Under the pieces are notes generated by a model. That model ran no database searches, had not been told where the DNA came from, and saw only the letters and a program-made list of their open reading frames with translations. From positions 248,001 to 312,000 of the forward strand of contig NZ_MSRC01000007.1 of the NCBI RefSeq assembly GCF_010093085.1: a stretch of DNA of 64,000 nt, written 5' to 3'. A program made the translations under genes and the position numbers. Origin of the DNA: Bacillus sp. SKDU12 (GTDB lineage Bacteria; Bacillota; Bacilli; Bacillales; Bacillaceae). Of the stretch, positions 8,201-17,140 are shown piece after piece (position 1 is the first letter of the stretch; every line of letters begins with the position of its first letter).

Positions 8201-9547
8201 ATGAAGCACCGTTATTTGCCCGCAACTGAAAAGGATAAACAGGAAATGCTTGCCGCTATCGGTGTAGGCAGCATCAATGATTTATTTGCCGATATACCGG
8301 AAAACGTCAGATATAAAAAAGAGTATCAAATGAAAAAAGCGAAATCAGAAACGGAGTTAACAAAAGAGCTGACAAAGCTGGCCTCTAAAAATCGTGATAC
8401 CCTGAAGCACACGTCTTTTTTAGGAGCAGGTGTGTATGATCACTATCAGCCTGTCATTGTGGATCATGTCATTTCACGCTCTGAGTTTTATACGGCGTAT
8501 ACGCCTTACCAGCCGGAAATCTCCCAAGGAGAGCTTCAGGCCATTTTCGAATTCCAAACAATGATCTGTGAACTGACAGGAATGGATATCGCCAACTCCT
8601 CTATGTATGATGGAGGAACAGCCTTGGCGGAAGCGGCTATGCTTGCTTCAGGCCATACGAAAAAGAAAAAAATCGTCGTGTCAAAAACCGTGCATCCTGA
8701 ATCGAGAGAAGTGCTGAAAACATACGCAAAAGGCCAGTATATTGAAGTCGTTGAAATCCCCGCTAAAGAAGGTGTTACCGATCTTGATGCTTTGCGCCAA
8801 AATGTTTGCGAGGATACCGCGGCAGTGATTGTTCAGTACCCTAATTTTTTCGGGCGGGTTGAGCCGTTAAAAGAGATTGAACCCATCGCTCACCAAGGGA
8901 AATCCATGTTTATTGTGTCAGCCAACCCGCTTTCGCTGGGCCTCCTCACGCCGCCGGGCAAGTTTCAGGCTGATATCGTCGTCGGTGATGCGCAGCCTTT
9001 CGGGATTCCTTCAGCATATGGCGGCCCGCATTGCGGTTTTTTTGCCGTCACTAAAAAATTGATGAGAAAGGTGCCTGGCCGTCTCGTCGGACAAACGGAA
9101 GACGAAAATGGAAAAAGGGGGTTTGTGCTTACCTTACAAGCCAGGGAGCAGCACATCCGCCGGGATAAAGCGACATCAAACATATGCTCCAACCAAGCTT
9201 TAAATGCGCTGGCGGCTTCAGTGGCCATGACGGCACTCGGAAAAAACGGGGTAAAAGAAATCGCCCGCCAAAATCTTCTGAAAGCCAGCTATGCCAAGCA
9301 AGAAGCAAAAAAAGCGGGTCTCACCGTTATGTTTGACGGACCGATGTTTAATGAATTTGTCATTAAACTGAATGAACCGGTAAAAGCTGTGAACCAGCGT
9401 TTGCTGGCAAAAGGCATCATCGGCGGATATGATCTTGGCCTGACGTATCCAGAGCTGGACTGTCATATGCTGATTGCTGTCACGGAGCTGAGAACAAAAG
9501 AAGAAATTGACGCACTCATTCAGGAATTGGGGGATCGCCATGAGTAA
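8201..9547 (+). CDS. gcvPA: GcvPA, glycine dehydrogenase (decarboxylating) subunit 1
   Basis: GcvPA (448 residues) is the N-terminal subunit of the split P protein, which with GcvPB decarboxylates glycine and loads the lipoyl arm of GcvH. It has the fold of PLP type I enzymes but lacks the PLP lysine, which lies in GcvPB. Recognisable segments are [26 protein letters not shown] and [19 protein letters not shown] 8201 lies behind GGGAGAGGAG. The 3' end overlaps gcvPB by 8 bp. Confidence 0.95.
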   Translation: MKHRYLPATEKDKQEMLAAIGVGSINDLFADIPENVRYKKEYQMKKAKSETELTKELTKLASKNRDTLKHTSFLGAGVYDHYQPVIVDHVISRSEFYTAYTPYQPEISQGELQAIFEFQTMICELTGMDIANSSMYDGGTALAEAAMLASGHTKKKKIVVSKTVHPESREVLKTYAKGQYIEVVEIPAKEGVTDLDALRQNVCEDTAAVIVQYPNFFGRVEPLKEIEPIAHQGKSMFIVSANPLSLGLLTPPGKFQADIVVGDAQPFGIPSAYGGPHCGFFAVTKKLMRKVPGRLVGQTEDENGKRGFVLTLQAREQHIRRDKATSNICSNQALNALAASVAMTALGKNGVKEIARQNLLKASYAKQEAKKAGLTVMFDGPMFNEFVIKLNEPVKAVNQRLLAKGIIGGYDLGLTYPELDCHMLIAVTELRTKEEIDALIQELGDRHE

Positions 9548-11006
9548 CCAAGATCAGGCACTTATTTTTGAGCTTTCCAGAGAAGGCCGTATCGGCTACA
9601 GTCTGCCGGAGCTCGATGTACCGGAAATCGAATTGGAGGATCTATTGACAGACACCTATATTCGTGACGAGGATGCAGAGCTCCCGGAGGTGTCTGAGCT
9701 GGATATTATGCGCCATTATACAGCGCTGTCCAAACGTAATCACGGGGTGGATTCCGGCTTTTACCCGCTCGGTTCCTGCACCATGAAATACAATCCGAAA
9801 CTAAATGAAAAAATCGCACGAATTCCCGGATTTGCGGCGATTCATCCTTTACAAGATGAGGAAACGGTGCAAGGCGCTTTAGAGCTTTTGTATGATTTAA
9901 GCAAGCACCTTGAGGAAATGACAGGCATGGATGAGGTCACGCTTCAGCCCGCTGCCGGAGCGCACGGCGAATGGACTGGACTGATGATGATCCGCGCCTA
10001 TCATGAAGCGCGCGGCGATTTCAAGCGGACGAAGGTCATTGTTCCTGATTCTGCGCACGGGACGAATCCTGCTTCAGCGACAGTAGCAGGCTTTGAAACC
10101 ATAATGGTGAAATCAAATGAAAATGGGCTTGTCGATCTGGAGGATTTAAAAAGAGCAGTGAATGAAGAAACTGCGGCTCTTATGCTGACGAATCCGAATA
10201 CGCTCGGCTTGTTTGAGGAACAGATCACCGAGATGGCGGATATTGTTCACCAAGCGGGAGGGAAGCTGTACTATGACGGCGCGAATTTAAATGCCGTTTT
10301 AAGCAAAGCTAGACCGGGAGATATGGGTTTTGATGTAGTGCATCTTAACTTGCATAAAACATTCACTGGTCCTCATGGAGGCGGAGGTCCGGGTTCTGGC
10401 CCTGTCGGCGTCAAAAAAGACATGATTCCTTATTTGCCAAAACCAGTTTTAATCAAAAAAGAAGGGCGCTTTACATTTGATGATGACCGCCCTCATTCGA
10501 TCGGCCGCGTGAAGCCATATTACGGGAACTTCGGCATCAATGTCAGAGCGTATGCATACATCCGCTCCATGGGGCCTGACGGGTTAAAGGCTGTTACTGA
10601 GAACGCAGTGTTAAATGCCAACTATATGATGAGAAAGCTTGCGCCTTATTACGATCTTCCGTATGACCGCCATTGTAAGCATGAATTTGTATTGTCAGGG
10701 AAGCGGCAGAAAAAGCTGGGAGTGCGGACGCTCGATATTGCTAAACGGCTGCTGGATTTTGGCTATCATCCGCCTACAATATATTTCCCGCTAAATGTTG
10801 AAGAATGCATCATGATTGAGCCGACTGAGACGGAATCAAAGGAAACGCTGGACGCGTTTATCGACGCTATGATTCAAATTGCAAGTGAAGCGGAGGAGAC
10901 GCCGGAGCTCGTTCAGGAGGCACCGCATACAACGATAGTAAAAAGAATGGATGAGACAAAAGCAGCGAGACATCCAGTGCTCAGGTATGAGATGCAAAAA
11001 AGATAA
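9540..11006 (+). CDS. gcvPB: GcvPB, glycine dehydrogenase (decarboxylating) subunit 2
   Basis: GcvPB (488 residues) carries the PLP-binding Lys at residue 273 in [20 protein letters not shown]. It completes the split P protein with GcvPA. Start ATG 9540 lies within the last codons of gcvPA with GGGGATCG upstream, which points to translational coupling. Other family marks are [14 protein letters not shown] and [13 protein letters not shown]. It is the last gene of the riboswitch operon. The downstream gap of about 100 bp leads to the first inverted terminator copy. Confidence 0.95.
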   Translation: MSNQDQALIFELSREGRIGYSLPELDVPEIELEDLLTDTYIRDEDAELPEVSELDIMRHYTALSKRNHGVDSGFYPLGSCTMKYNPKLNEKIARIPGFAAIHPLQDEETVQGALELLYDLSKHLEEMTGMDEVTLQPAAGAHGEWTGLMMIRAYHEARGDFKRTKVIVPDSAHGTNPASATVAGFETIMVKSNENGLVDLEDLKRAVNEETAALMLTNPNTLGLFEEQITEMADIVHQAGGKLYYDGANLNAVLSKARPGDMGFDVVHLNLHKTFTGPHGGGGPGSGPVGVKKDMIPYLPKPVLIKKEGRFTFDDDRPHSIGRVKPYYGNFGINVRAYAYIRSMGPDGLKAVTENAVLNANYMMRKLAPYYDLPYDRHCKHEFVLSGKRQKKLGVRTLDIAKRLLDFGYHPPTIYFPLNVEECIMIEPTETESKETLDAFIDAMIQIASEAEETPELVQEAPHTTIVKRMDETKAARHPVLRYEMQKR

Positions 11007-11112
11007 ATATACACAGCTTTCTTAATAGATGATGGGTTCAAATCATTAATATTGACTGTCAAAGTGTTTTTTATATGTCTGCGTCTGTTTTGCAGCATCA
11101 TTCGTGAGCATT

Positions 11113-11157
11113 AAAAAATCCTTCTTTCGTTCAATGAGAACGTTTGAAGGATTTTTT
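11113..11157. repeat. Left 45-bp terminator-type inverted repeat flanking the ntd cassette
   Basis: This 45-bp element has a 12-bp outer stem (AAAAAATCCTTC with GAAGGATTTTTT), an inner stem CGTTC/GAACG and the loop AATGA. It can terminate gcvPB transcription. Its exact reverse complement stands at 17085-17129, so the two copies form perfect inverted repeats around the ntdR-ntdABC-glcP cassette. Confidence 0.9.
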
Positions 11158-11259
11158 GATTATGCGGCCACTCTAGCCGAAGCGAAACTGTTTAAGCAGA
11201 TCCAGCTTGATGCATTTTCGTCATCTTTTAATTTGCTAAAGCAATACCTGAATTCTTAA
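11134..11259 (+). other. Possible gene remnant, 41 codons, no recognised family
   Basis: An open frame starts with an ATG inside the loop of the left terminator and encodes MRTFEGFFDYAATLAEAKLF followed by 21 more residues, ending LKQYLNS. There is no ribosome site. The first nine residues are just the terminator arm, but the rest reads like the C-terminal end of a helical protein, so it may be the tail of a gene truncated when the cassette was joined here. It could also be chance. Confidence 0.3.
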
Positions 11260-11313
11260 CGCATTCATAAATGGTTCCAATGCCTTTTTATATTCTAAAG
11301 TGGCCCTTAAGAA

Positions 11314-11448
11314 ATGTGGAAAAAGAGGGATGTTATTAGATTTGAAATGATACAACCAGAAGACGAAATGAAAGACGAAGAAATCAGACCACTTATGAGA
11401 ATTCCGAAATACAGCTTCCTGATTGAAAAGAGAAGTGAACATCTATAG
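11314..11448 (+). other. Possible gene remnant, 44 codons, no recognised family
   Basis: The frame begins MWKKRDVIRFEMIQPEDEM and ends PKYSFLIEKRSEHL, with a coding-like mix of charged and hydrophobic residues. A stop codon lies two codons before the ATG and no clear ribosome site is present, so it looks like the end of a degraded gene. It stops exactly where the convergent ntdR ends. An overlapping minus-strand frame (11236-11442) is Phe-rich and looks less like a protein. Between 11007 and 11448 I see only this, the frame at 11134 and the terminator. Confidence 0.3.
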
Positions 11449-12438
11449 TTAAGTTGATTCTCTGATAATAAGTTTCGTTGGCAGTTTAATAATTCTTCTG
11501 TTTAAAGCAGTGTTGTCCGAAATATTCTCGATGATTTTCAACACAGCCTGTTGACCTAATTCTATGATGGGAATATCAATCGTTGTTATAGTCGGAGTAA
11601 CTGCTTGGCAAATCAGTTGGTTGTCAAAACCAATGACAGCTAAGTCTTCTGGAACACGAAAGCCATTTGTTATCGCCTGTTTAATCATCCCTGCGGCGAC
11701 TTGATCATTTCCTGTAAATATGGCTGAGGGTCTGTCCTTTAAATCTTTTATCTTATTAAAAACACGAAAGCCATCCTCGATATTAAACAATTCGCCGAAT
11801 ATCCATTCGTTTTTATGATGTAAATTGTAATCTTGCAGCGCTTTCAAGTAACCCTCTTTCCTCTGACGTTGAGCTTCGCTATAAGGCGTATCAAAACAAA
11901 ATCCAATTTTTGTATGTCCTCTTTCGATTAAATGTACAACCCCTGCGTATGCGGCTTCAAATTCATCATACCCAATGATCGTGATGTCCGCTGAGTGATG
12001 ATATTCATTACATAATAGGATAGGCCCATACTTTAAGAAAGGAGCTATCTTATCCCATTCGTTTTCTAAAGTTCCAAGAATAATACCATCAACTTCCTTG
12101 TGTTTCAATAACTCTAATTGATCTAGCTCTGTCTGTCGGTCATAAAAGGTCTGAAAAACAATGACCTTGTAATTCTTAGAAAGGGCTTCATGGGAAACTC
12201 CTTTTATCAATTGAGTGAAAAATGGATGGTCGATACTTGGAACTGATAAAGCTATCGTTTGTGTCTTATTTCTCCTGAAATTCCGTGCTAAATAATTAGG
12301 AGTGTAGTCAAGTTCGTTAATCGTCTTTAAGATCATATCTCTTTTTTCTTTCGATACATAAGGATGATTATTCAATACTCTTGATACTGTTGTTTTAGAC
12401 ACTTTGCACAATTTTGCTATTTCATCAATTGTAGGCAT
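11449..12438 (-). CDS. ntdR: NtdR, LacI/GalR-family regulator of the ntd operon
   Basis: NtdR (329 residues) begins with a LacI-type helix-turn-helix and hinge (MPTIDEIAKLCKVSKTTVSR, then NNHPYVS), followed by a periplasmic-binding-protein-like ligand domain (GFDNQLICQAVTPTITTIDIP). In B. subtilis it mediates the autoinducing response of ntdABC to neotrehalosadiamine. It is divergent from ntdA across a 103-bp gap that holds a TTGACA promoter and a LacI/cre-type palindrome. Codon use is AT-richer than in the flanking gcv and yqh genes. Confidence 0.9.
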   Translation of the reverse strand: MPTIDEIAKLCKVSKTTVSRVLNNHPYVSKEKRDMILKTINELDYTPNYLARNFRRNKTQTIALSVPSIDHPFFTQLIKGVSHEALSKNYKVIVFQTFYDRQTELDQLELLKHKEVDGIILGTLENEWDKIAPFLKYGPILLCNEYHHSADITIIGYDEFEAAYAGVVHLIERGHTKIGFCFDTPYSEAQRQRKEGYLKALQDYNLHHKNEWIFGELFNIEDGFRVFNKIKDLKDRPSAIFTGNDQVAAGMIKQAITNGFRVPEDLAVIGFDNQLICQAVTPTITTIDIPIIELGQQAVLKIIENISDNTALNRRIIKLPTKLIIREST

Positions 12439-12462
12439 ATTTTCCCTTCCTTAAAAAAGTTA

Positions 12463-12493
12463 TTGACATGTTATCGGTTTCAGAAATTAGGAT
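12463..12493 (+). promoter_or_regulatory. Likely sigma-A promoter of ntdABC
   Basis: TTGACA at 12463-12468 and TAGGAT at 12488-12493 are separated by 19 bp, 48 bp before the ntdA start. The long spacer and poor -10 suggest a promoter needing an activator. The palindrome at 12469-12482 fills most of the spacer. Confidence 0.6.
12469..12482. promoter_or_regulatory. LacI-family (NtdR or CcpA) operator in the ntdA promoter
   Basis: TGTTATCGGTTTCA fits the relaxed cre pattern TGWNANCGNTNWCA and has the central CG typical of LacI-family operators. It sits between the -35 and -10 boxes of ntdA. Because ntdR is adjacent and of the same protein family as CcpA, either protein could be the ligand. Confidence 0.6.
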
Positions 12494-12541
12494 AAATTTG
12501 TAACAAATTTTTTGAATCACAAATTAATGGAGGTACTGTTC

Positions 12542-13867
12542 ATGCAAAAACAGGTTAAGGTTACAGGTAAAAGTCAAGAAAACATGTTACTGCTGAAACA
12601 CTTAAAAGGTGCCGCGCAAGGAAAAGAACTTGTTATTGAAGACAGTATTGCAAACGACCGATGGAGACAAGTATTAAAAGAAAATACAGATATTGAAAAA
12701 GATCTTTTCAACTATCAAAAAAATCGTGAAATAAGTAAAGTCCCTTTTATGCCTGTAGATCGGTTAATAACCAATGATGAAGTGGATGATATCTTAAATA
12801 CGTTAACTAAAGTGTTGCCGACTGGAAAATTTACGAGTGGTCCCTATTTAAATCAATTTGAAAAAACTTTATCTACATATTTACATAAAAGGTATGTAAT
12901 TGCAACTAGCAGCGGAACGGATGCTATTATGATAGGATTATTAGCTTTAGGGTTAAAGCCGGGGGATGAAGTTATCATGCCGGCTAATAGCTTTTCGGCT
13001 ACTGAAAATGCTGTGTTAGCTGTGGGAGGCGTCCCTGTCTATGTAGATATTAACCCGCAAACATTCTGCATCGATCCTGACAAAATTGAGGGAGCTATAA
13101 CTTCTCATACAAAATTTATTCTGCCTGTACATTTATATGGAAAACATTCCGAAATGAAGCCTATTCGTCAAATAGCAAATCATTATAATTTGAAAGTCAT
13201 TGATGATGCTTGCCAAGGAATTGGATTGACAGACTTAGGAAAGTATGCAGATGTAACGACATTAAGCTTTAATCCATACAAGAATTTTGGTGTATGTGGC
13301 AAAGCTGGGGCGATAGCAACTGATAATGAAGAACTCGCTAAAAAATGCATTCAATTTAGTTATCATGGTTTTGAAGTAAATGAGAAAAATAAAAAAACCA
13401 TCAATTTTGGATTTAATTCAAAAATGGACAATTTACAGGCAGCAATTGGTTTAGAGAGAATGAAGTATCTTTCATTAAACAATTTCAAAAGACTCTTTTT
13501 GGCGGATAGATACATTACTCAATTAGCAGAATTACAGAATAAAGGCTTTATTGAATTGCCAGAATTAAGTGAAGATCATGTGTGGCATCTGTTTCCTATT
13601 AAGGTAAGAGCAGAAGATAGAACAGATATCATGACGAAATTAAGTGAAGATTATGGTGTTCAAACAGATATATATTACCCAATACTGTCTCATATGCAAA
13701 AAACGCCTTTAGTACAGGACAAGTATGCAAAACTCCAATTGATTCATACGGAAAAGGCTCATAGTCAGGTGCTGCATTTGCCTTTATATCCGTCATTTAC
13801 GTTAGAAGAACAGGACAGAGTAATGGAGGGACTGTTTGATGTTATTAAGCAAGAAATTGGAGTATAA
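12542..13867 (+). CDS. ntdA: NtdA, 3-oxo-glucose-6-phosphate aminotransferase
   Basis: NtdA (441 residues) is a PLP aminotransferase of the DegT/DnrJ/EryC1 (sugar aminotransferase) family. It converts 3-oxo-D-glucose 6-phosphate to kanosamine 6-phosphate with glutamate as donor. The PLP Lys is in LSFNPYKNFGVCGKAG. ATSSGTDAIMIGL forms the phosphate-binding region and VIDDACQGIG carries the cofactor Asp. ATG 12542 follows TGGAGGT; the frame extends 10 codons further upstream. The last 29 bp overlap ntdB, so the two are coupled. Confidence 0.92.
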   Translation: MQKQVKVTGKSQENMLLLKHLKGAAQGKELVIEDSIANDRWRQVLKENTDIEKDLFNYQKNREISKVPFMPVDRLITNDEVDDILNTLTKVLPTGKFTSGPYLNQFEKTLSTYLHKRYVIATSSGTDAIMIGLLALGLKPGDEVIMPANSFSATENAVLAVGGVPVYVDINPQTFCIDPDKIEGAITSHTKFILPVHLYGKHSEMKPIRQIANHYNLKVIDDACQGIGLTDLGKYADVTTLSFNPYKNFGVCGKAGAIATDNEELAKKCIQFSYHGFEVNEKNKKTINFGFNSKMDNLQAAIGLERMKYLSLNNFKRLFLADRYITQLAELQNKGFIELPELSEDHVWHLFPIKVRAEDRTDIMTKLSEDYGVQTDIYYPILSHMQKTPLVQDKYAKLQLIHTEKAHSQVLHLPLYPSFTLEEQDRVMEGLFDVIKQEIGV

Positions 13868-14687
13868 AACGTTACCCACGGTCGAGCATCCTAAGTATAT
13901 TGTTTTTTGTGATTTTGATGAAACATATTTTCCGCATACAATCGATGAACAGAAGCAAGAAGATATATATGAACTCGAAGACTATCTAGAACAAAAAAGC
14001 AAAGACGGGGAACTGCTGATCGGATGGGTTACCGGGAGCAGTATAGAGTCTGTTCTTGACAAAATGGGACAGGGTAAATTCAGATATTTCCCCCATTTTA
14101 TAGCTAGTGATCTTGGAACAGAAATTACGTACTTTTCAGAGCATAACTTCGGACAGCAGGATCATGAGTGGAACAGTCGTATAAATGAAGAGTTTAGTAA
14201 AAAAAAGATTGACATAATTGTGAAACAATTACACGAAAGTCATAACATTTCTTTGGATCCTCAAACGCAATTAGGAAAGTCACGGTATAAGCATAATTTT
14301 TATTATCAGGAACAAGATGAAATAAACGATAAGAAAAACCTGTTAGCAATTGAAAAGATCTGCGAGGAATACGGAGTTTCAGTTAATATCAATCGATGCA
14401 ATCCCTTAGCTGGTGATCCAGAGGGCAGCTATGATGTGGATTTTATACCCATGGGAACAGGAAAACACGAAATTGTAAAGTTTATGTTAGAGAAACACAA
14501 CCTACATGCCGAAAAAGCGATCGCATTTGGAGATAGCGGTAATGATGTTCGTATGTTACAGGCAGTAGGGAATGGATACCTTCTAAAGAATGCGACACAA
14601 GAAGCCAAAAACTTGCACCACCTTATATCTAATAGTGAGTACTCAAAAGGGATTACGAATACTTTGAAAAAATTAATTGGATCATGA
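13839..14687 (+). CDS. ntdB: NtdB, kanosamine-6-phosphate phosphatase (HAD/Cof family)
   Basis: NtdB (282 residues) is a HAD-superfamily phosphatase that releases kanosamine from its 6-phosphate. HAD motif I is VFCDFDETYFP (nucleophile and acid Asp), motif II is the Thr/Ser region GWVTGSS, and motif IV is IAFGDSGNDVRML. ATG 13839 is preceded by GGAGGGACTGTTTG inside the ntdA 3' end; the codon before it is a TTG in the same frame. It is the second step-specific gene of the operon. Confidence 0.92.
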   Translation: MLLSKKLEYKTLPTVEHPKYIVFCDFDETYFPHTIDEQKQEDIYELEDYLEQKSKDGELLIGWVTGSSIESVLDKMGQGKFRYFPHFIASDLGTEITYFSEHNFGQQDHEWNSRINEEFSKKKIDIIVKQLHESHNISLDPQTQLGKSRYKHNFYYQEQDEINDKKNLLAIEKICEEYGVSVNINRCNPLAGDPEGSYDVDFIPMGTGKHEIVKFMLEKHNLHAEKAIAFGDSGNDVRMLQAVGNGYLLKNATQEAKNLHHLISNSEYSKGITNTLKKLIGS

Positions 14688-14700
14688 GGAGGAAATAGAT

Positions 14701-15741
14701 ATGAAGAAGATTGGGATCATAGGTGCAGGCGGTATTGCCAGAGCGCATGCTACAGCTTTATCTACAATAAAAAATGCAGAGTTAGCAGGGGTGTATGACA
14801 TAAGTCAACAACATGCGAAAAGCTTTGTTAAAACGTTCGGCGGGAAGGTATATGAAAGTGCAGATGAACTCATTGATGATTCAGAAGGTTTGATTGTAGC
14901 ATCTCCAAACTTTTGCCATAAAGAACATGCCTTGCAAGCATTAGCAAAACACAAGCATGTGCTGTGTGAAAAGCCTATGGCGATTTCTCTTGAAGAAGCA
15001 AGCATAATGAAAGATACAGCTGAAAGGTTAGACGTAAGGGCTTGCATGGGATTTAATTATAGATATTTGCCTTACGTAAATATCTTAAAAAGCTTAATTA
15101 TCAATCATGAACTAGGTAACATACTGTCCATAAAAGTACACTTTAAGAAAAATAGTGCAATTAGACGTAAGAATTTTACTTGGAGAGATGACGCTAATAG
15201 TAAGAAGACTAGCGGTTCATTGGGAGATCTCGGTATCCACCTTATCGACATGGTATGGTATTTGTTTGAGAGTGATTTTATCCCAGAATCAGTAAGGGCA
15301 AAGATGAACACAAATGTAAAAACAAAAGAGGAAAAACAGGTACTTGTAGATGACTATGCAGAAATTTATGGTCAACTGAAGAACAAGGTATTTGTAAATA
15401 TTATCACATCAAAAAGTTCTGTGCCTGAAGACTGTGGTTTTAGTATCGAGGTAGTTGGACACAAAAAAGAGTTTAAATACCACACAGGTAATCCTCATGT
15501 TTACCAGCTCATAGATGGCTTAAGCGCGGTAGATTGTCCAGTACCGCAAAGCCTGTTAAACGATCCGCCAAACGAATTTTATGGGTGGGCTGATTCTTTT
15601 AGAAGTGAGTTAGTTAATTGGATTGAATCAACTCAGAAAGATTGGGTGGAGATCCCATCTTTTAACGATGGATTTAGATCTCAGGAAGTATTAGAAATGT
15701 TCTTTGAGAAAGACAGCAACCTTCAAAAAATGTCTGTTTAG
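14701..15741 (+). CDS. ntdC: NtdC, NAD-dependent glucose-6-phosphate 3-dehydrogenase
   Basis: NtdC (346 residues) belongs to the Gfo/Idh/MocA oxidoreductases. It oxidises glucose 6-phosphate at C3, the first reaction of the pathway. The N-terminal Rossmann motif is IGIIGAGGIARAHA, and the catalytic Lys lies in LCEKPMAI, with the downstream GDLGIHLIDMVW segment typical of the family. GAGGAGG precedes ATG 14701. It is a few residues shorter than I recall for 168 NtdC (350). A terminator follows before glcP. Confidence 0.9.
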   Translation: MKKIGIIGAGGIARAHATALSTIKNAELAGVYDISQQHAKSFVKTFGGKVYESADELIDDSEGLIVASPNFCHKEHALQALAKHKHVLCEKPMAISLEEASIMKDTAERLDVRACMGFNYRYLPYVNILKSLIINHELGNILSIKVHFKKNSAIRRKNFTWRDDANSKKTSGSLGDLGIHLIDMVWYLFESDFIPESVRAKMNTNVKTKEEKQVLVDDYAEIYGQLKNKVFVNIITSKSSVPEDCGFSIEVVGHKKEFKYHTGNPHVYQLIDGLSAVDCPVPQSLLNDPPNEFYGWADSFRSELVNWIESTQKDWVEIPSFNDGFRSQEVLEMFFEKDSNLQKMSV

Positions 15742-15771
15742 CAGCCAATTCATTCGAAGAGGCAAGTTACT

Positions 15772-15802
15772 AAAAAAGCAGGAATTTATTTTCCTGCTTT
15801 TT
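15772..15802 (+). terminator. Terminator between ntdC and glcP
   Basis: The perfect stem AAGCAGGAA/TTCCTGCTT has a TTTATT loop and is followed by a T run. It separates ntdABC from glcP. No obvious promoter is seen in the 79-bp gap, so glcP may depend on read-through. Confidence 0.8.
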
Positions 15803-15820
15803 CATCTAGGGGTGTATTGA

Positions 15821-17026
15821 ATGATAAGAGGAACATATTTATTTGGCTATGCTTTCTTTTTTACAGTAGGCATTATCCATATATCAACAGGGAGTTTGAC
15901 ACCATTTCTATTAGAATCTTTTTATAAGACAACAGATGATATTTCAGTCATCATTTTCTTTCAGTTTACGGGATTCCTAAGCGGAGTATTAATCGCACCG
16001 TTAATGATTAAGAAATACAGTCACTTTAGGACACTTACTTTAGCTTTGACAATCATGCTCGCGGCGTTAAGCATCTTTTTTCTCACTAAGGATTGGTACT
16101 ATATTGTGGTCATGGCTTTTCTCTTAGGGTATGGAGCAGGTACGTTGGAAACGACAGTTGGTTCCTTTGTGATTGCTAATTTCACAAGTAATGCAGAAAA
16201 AATGAGTAAGTTGGAGGTCCTCTTCGGAGTAGGCGCTTTATCTTTTCCATTATTCGTTAATTCCTTCATCAATATCGATAACTGGTATGTACCGTATTAC
16301 TGCATATTCACCTTTTTGTTCGTCCTATTAGCAGGATGGTTCCTTTTCTTATCCAAGAATCGCAAGTACGCTAAAAATGCTAACCAGCAAGTATCATTGC
16401 CAGACACAGGGGCCTTTCAATATTTTATTGGAGACAGAAAAAAATCAAAGCAGTTAGGCTTTTTTGTGTTTTTCGCTTTCCTATATGCAGGGATAGAAAC
16501 AAATTTCGCCAACTTTCTACCTTCCATCATGATCAACCAAGACAATGAACAAATTAGCCTTATAAGTGTCTCCTTCTTCTGGGTAGGGATCATCATAGGA
16601 AGAATACTGATTGGTGTAGTAAGCAGAAAGTTGGATTTTTCCAAGTACCTCCTATTTAGTTGTAGTAGTTTAATTGTTTTGTTAATCGCTTTCTCTTATT
16701 TAAGTAACCCAATCCTTCAATTGGGCGGTACATTTTTGATTGGCTTAAGCATAGCGGGCATATTTCCGATTGCTTTAACACTGGCCTCAATCATTATTCA
16801 GAAGTACGTTGACGAAGTTACAAGTTTATTTATTGCTTCGGCAAGTTTCGGGGGAGCGATCATCTCTTTCTTAATTGGATGGAGTTTAAATCAAGATACG
16901 ATCTTATTAACCATGGGAATCTTTACAACGATGGCGGTCATTCTAGTAGGTATATCTGTAAAGATTAGAAGAACGAAAACAGAAAAACCTATTTCACTTG
17001 AAAGCAAAGTTTCAAAAACACAGTAA
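15821..17026 (+). CDS. glcP: GlcP, glucose/mannose:proton symporter (MFS)
   Basis: GlcP (401 residues) is a major-facilitator transporter for glucose and mannose. About 12 hydrophobic segments are visible, with a longer charged loop (LSKNRKYAKNANQQVS) between the sixth and seventh. It begins MIRGTYLFGYAFFFTVGIIH behind AGGGGTG. It follows ntdC and its terminator, the same order as in 168, where uptake of glucose by GlcP is linked to neotrehalosadiamine production. A charged tail (KIRRTKTEKPISLESKVSKTQ) closes the protein. Confidence 0.9.
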   Translation: MIRGTYLFGYAFFFTVGIIHISTGSLTPFLLESFYKTTDDISVIIFFQFTGFLSGVLIAPLMIKKYSHFRTLTLALTIMLAALSIFFLTKDWYYIVVMAFLLGYGAGTLETTVGSFVIANFTSNAEKMSKLEVLFGVGALSFPLFVNSFINIDNWYVPYYCIFTFLFVLLAGWFLFLSKNRKYAKNANQQVSLPDTGAFQYFIGDRKKSKQLGFFVFFAFLYAGIETNFANFLPSIMINQDNEQISLISVSFFWVGIIIGRILIGVVSRKLDFSKYLLFSCSSLIVLLIAFSYLSNPILQLGGTFLIGLSIAGIFPIALTLASIIIQKYVDEVTSLFIASASFGGAIISFLIGWSLNQDTILLTMGIFTTMAVILVGISVKIRRTKTEKPISLESKVSKTQ

Positions 17027-17084
17027 AAAACGTGTGAATGAAAGATAGACCTCTCAGGCTGTCGAGTGAAAAAAGCATGTGACA

Positions 17085-17129
17085 AAAAAATCCTTCAAAC
17101 GTTCTCATTGAACGAAAGAAGGATTTTTT
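17085..17129. repeat. Right 45-bp terminator-type inverted repeat flanking the ntd cassette
   Basis: Exact reverse complement of 11113-11157, loop TCATT. It lies 11 bp beyond the stop codon of yqhL (minus strand) and 58 bp beyond the glcP stop, so it can end both transcripts. Its close fit to yqhL suggests that this is the native copy. Confidence 0.9.
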
Positions 17130-17140
17130 TATGTTTTGCT

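Noticed and set aside
11236-11442. Minus-strand ORF of 68 codons downstream of ntdR
   Set aside because: No ribosome site and a Phe-rich random-looking sequence; it is the shadow of the remnant at 11314.
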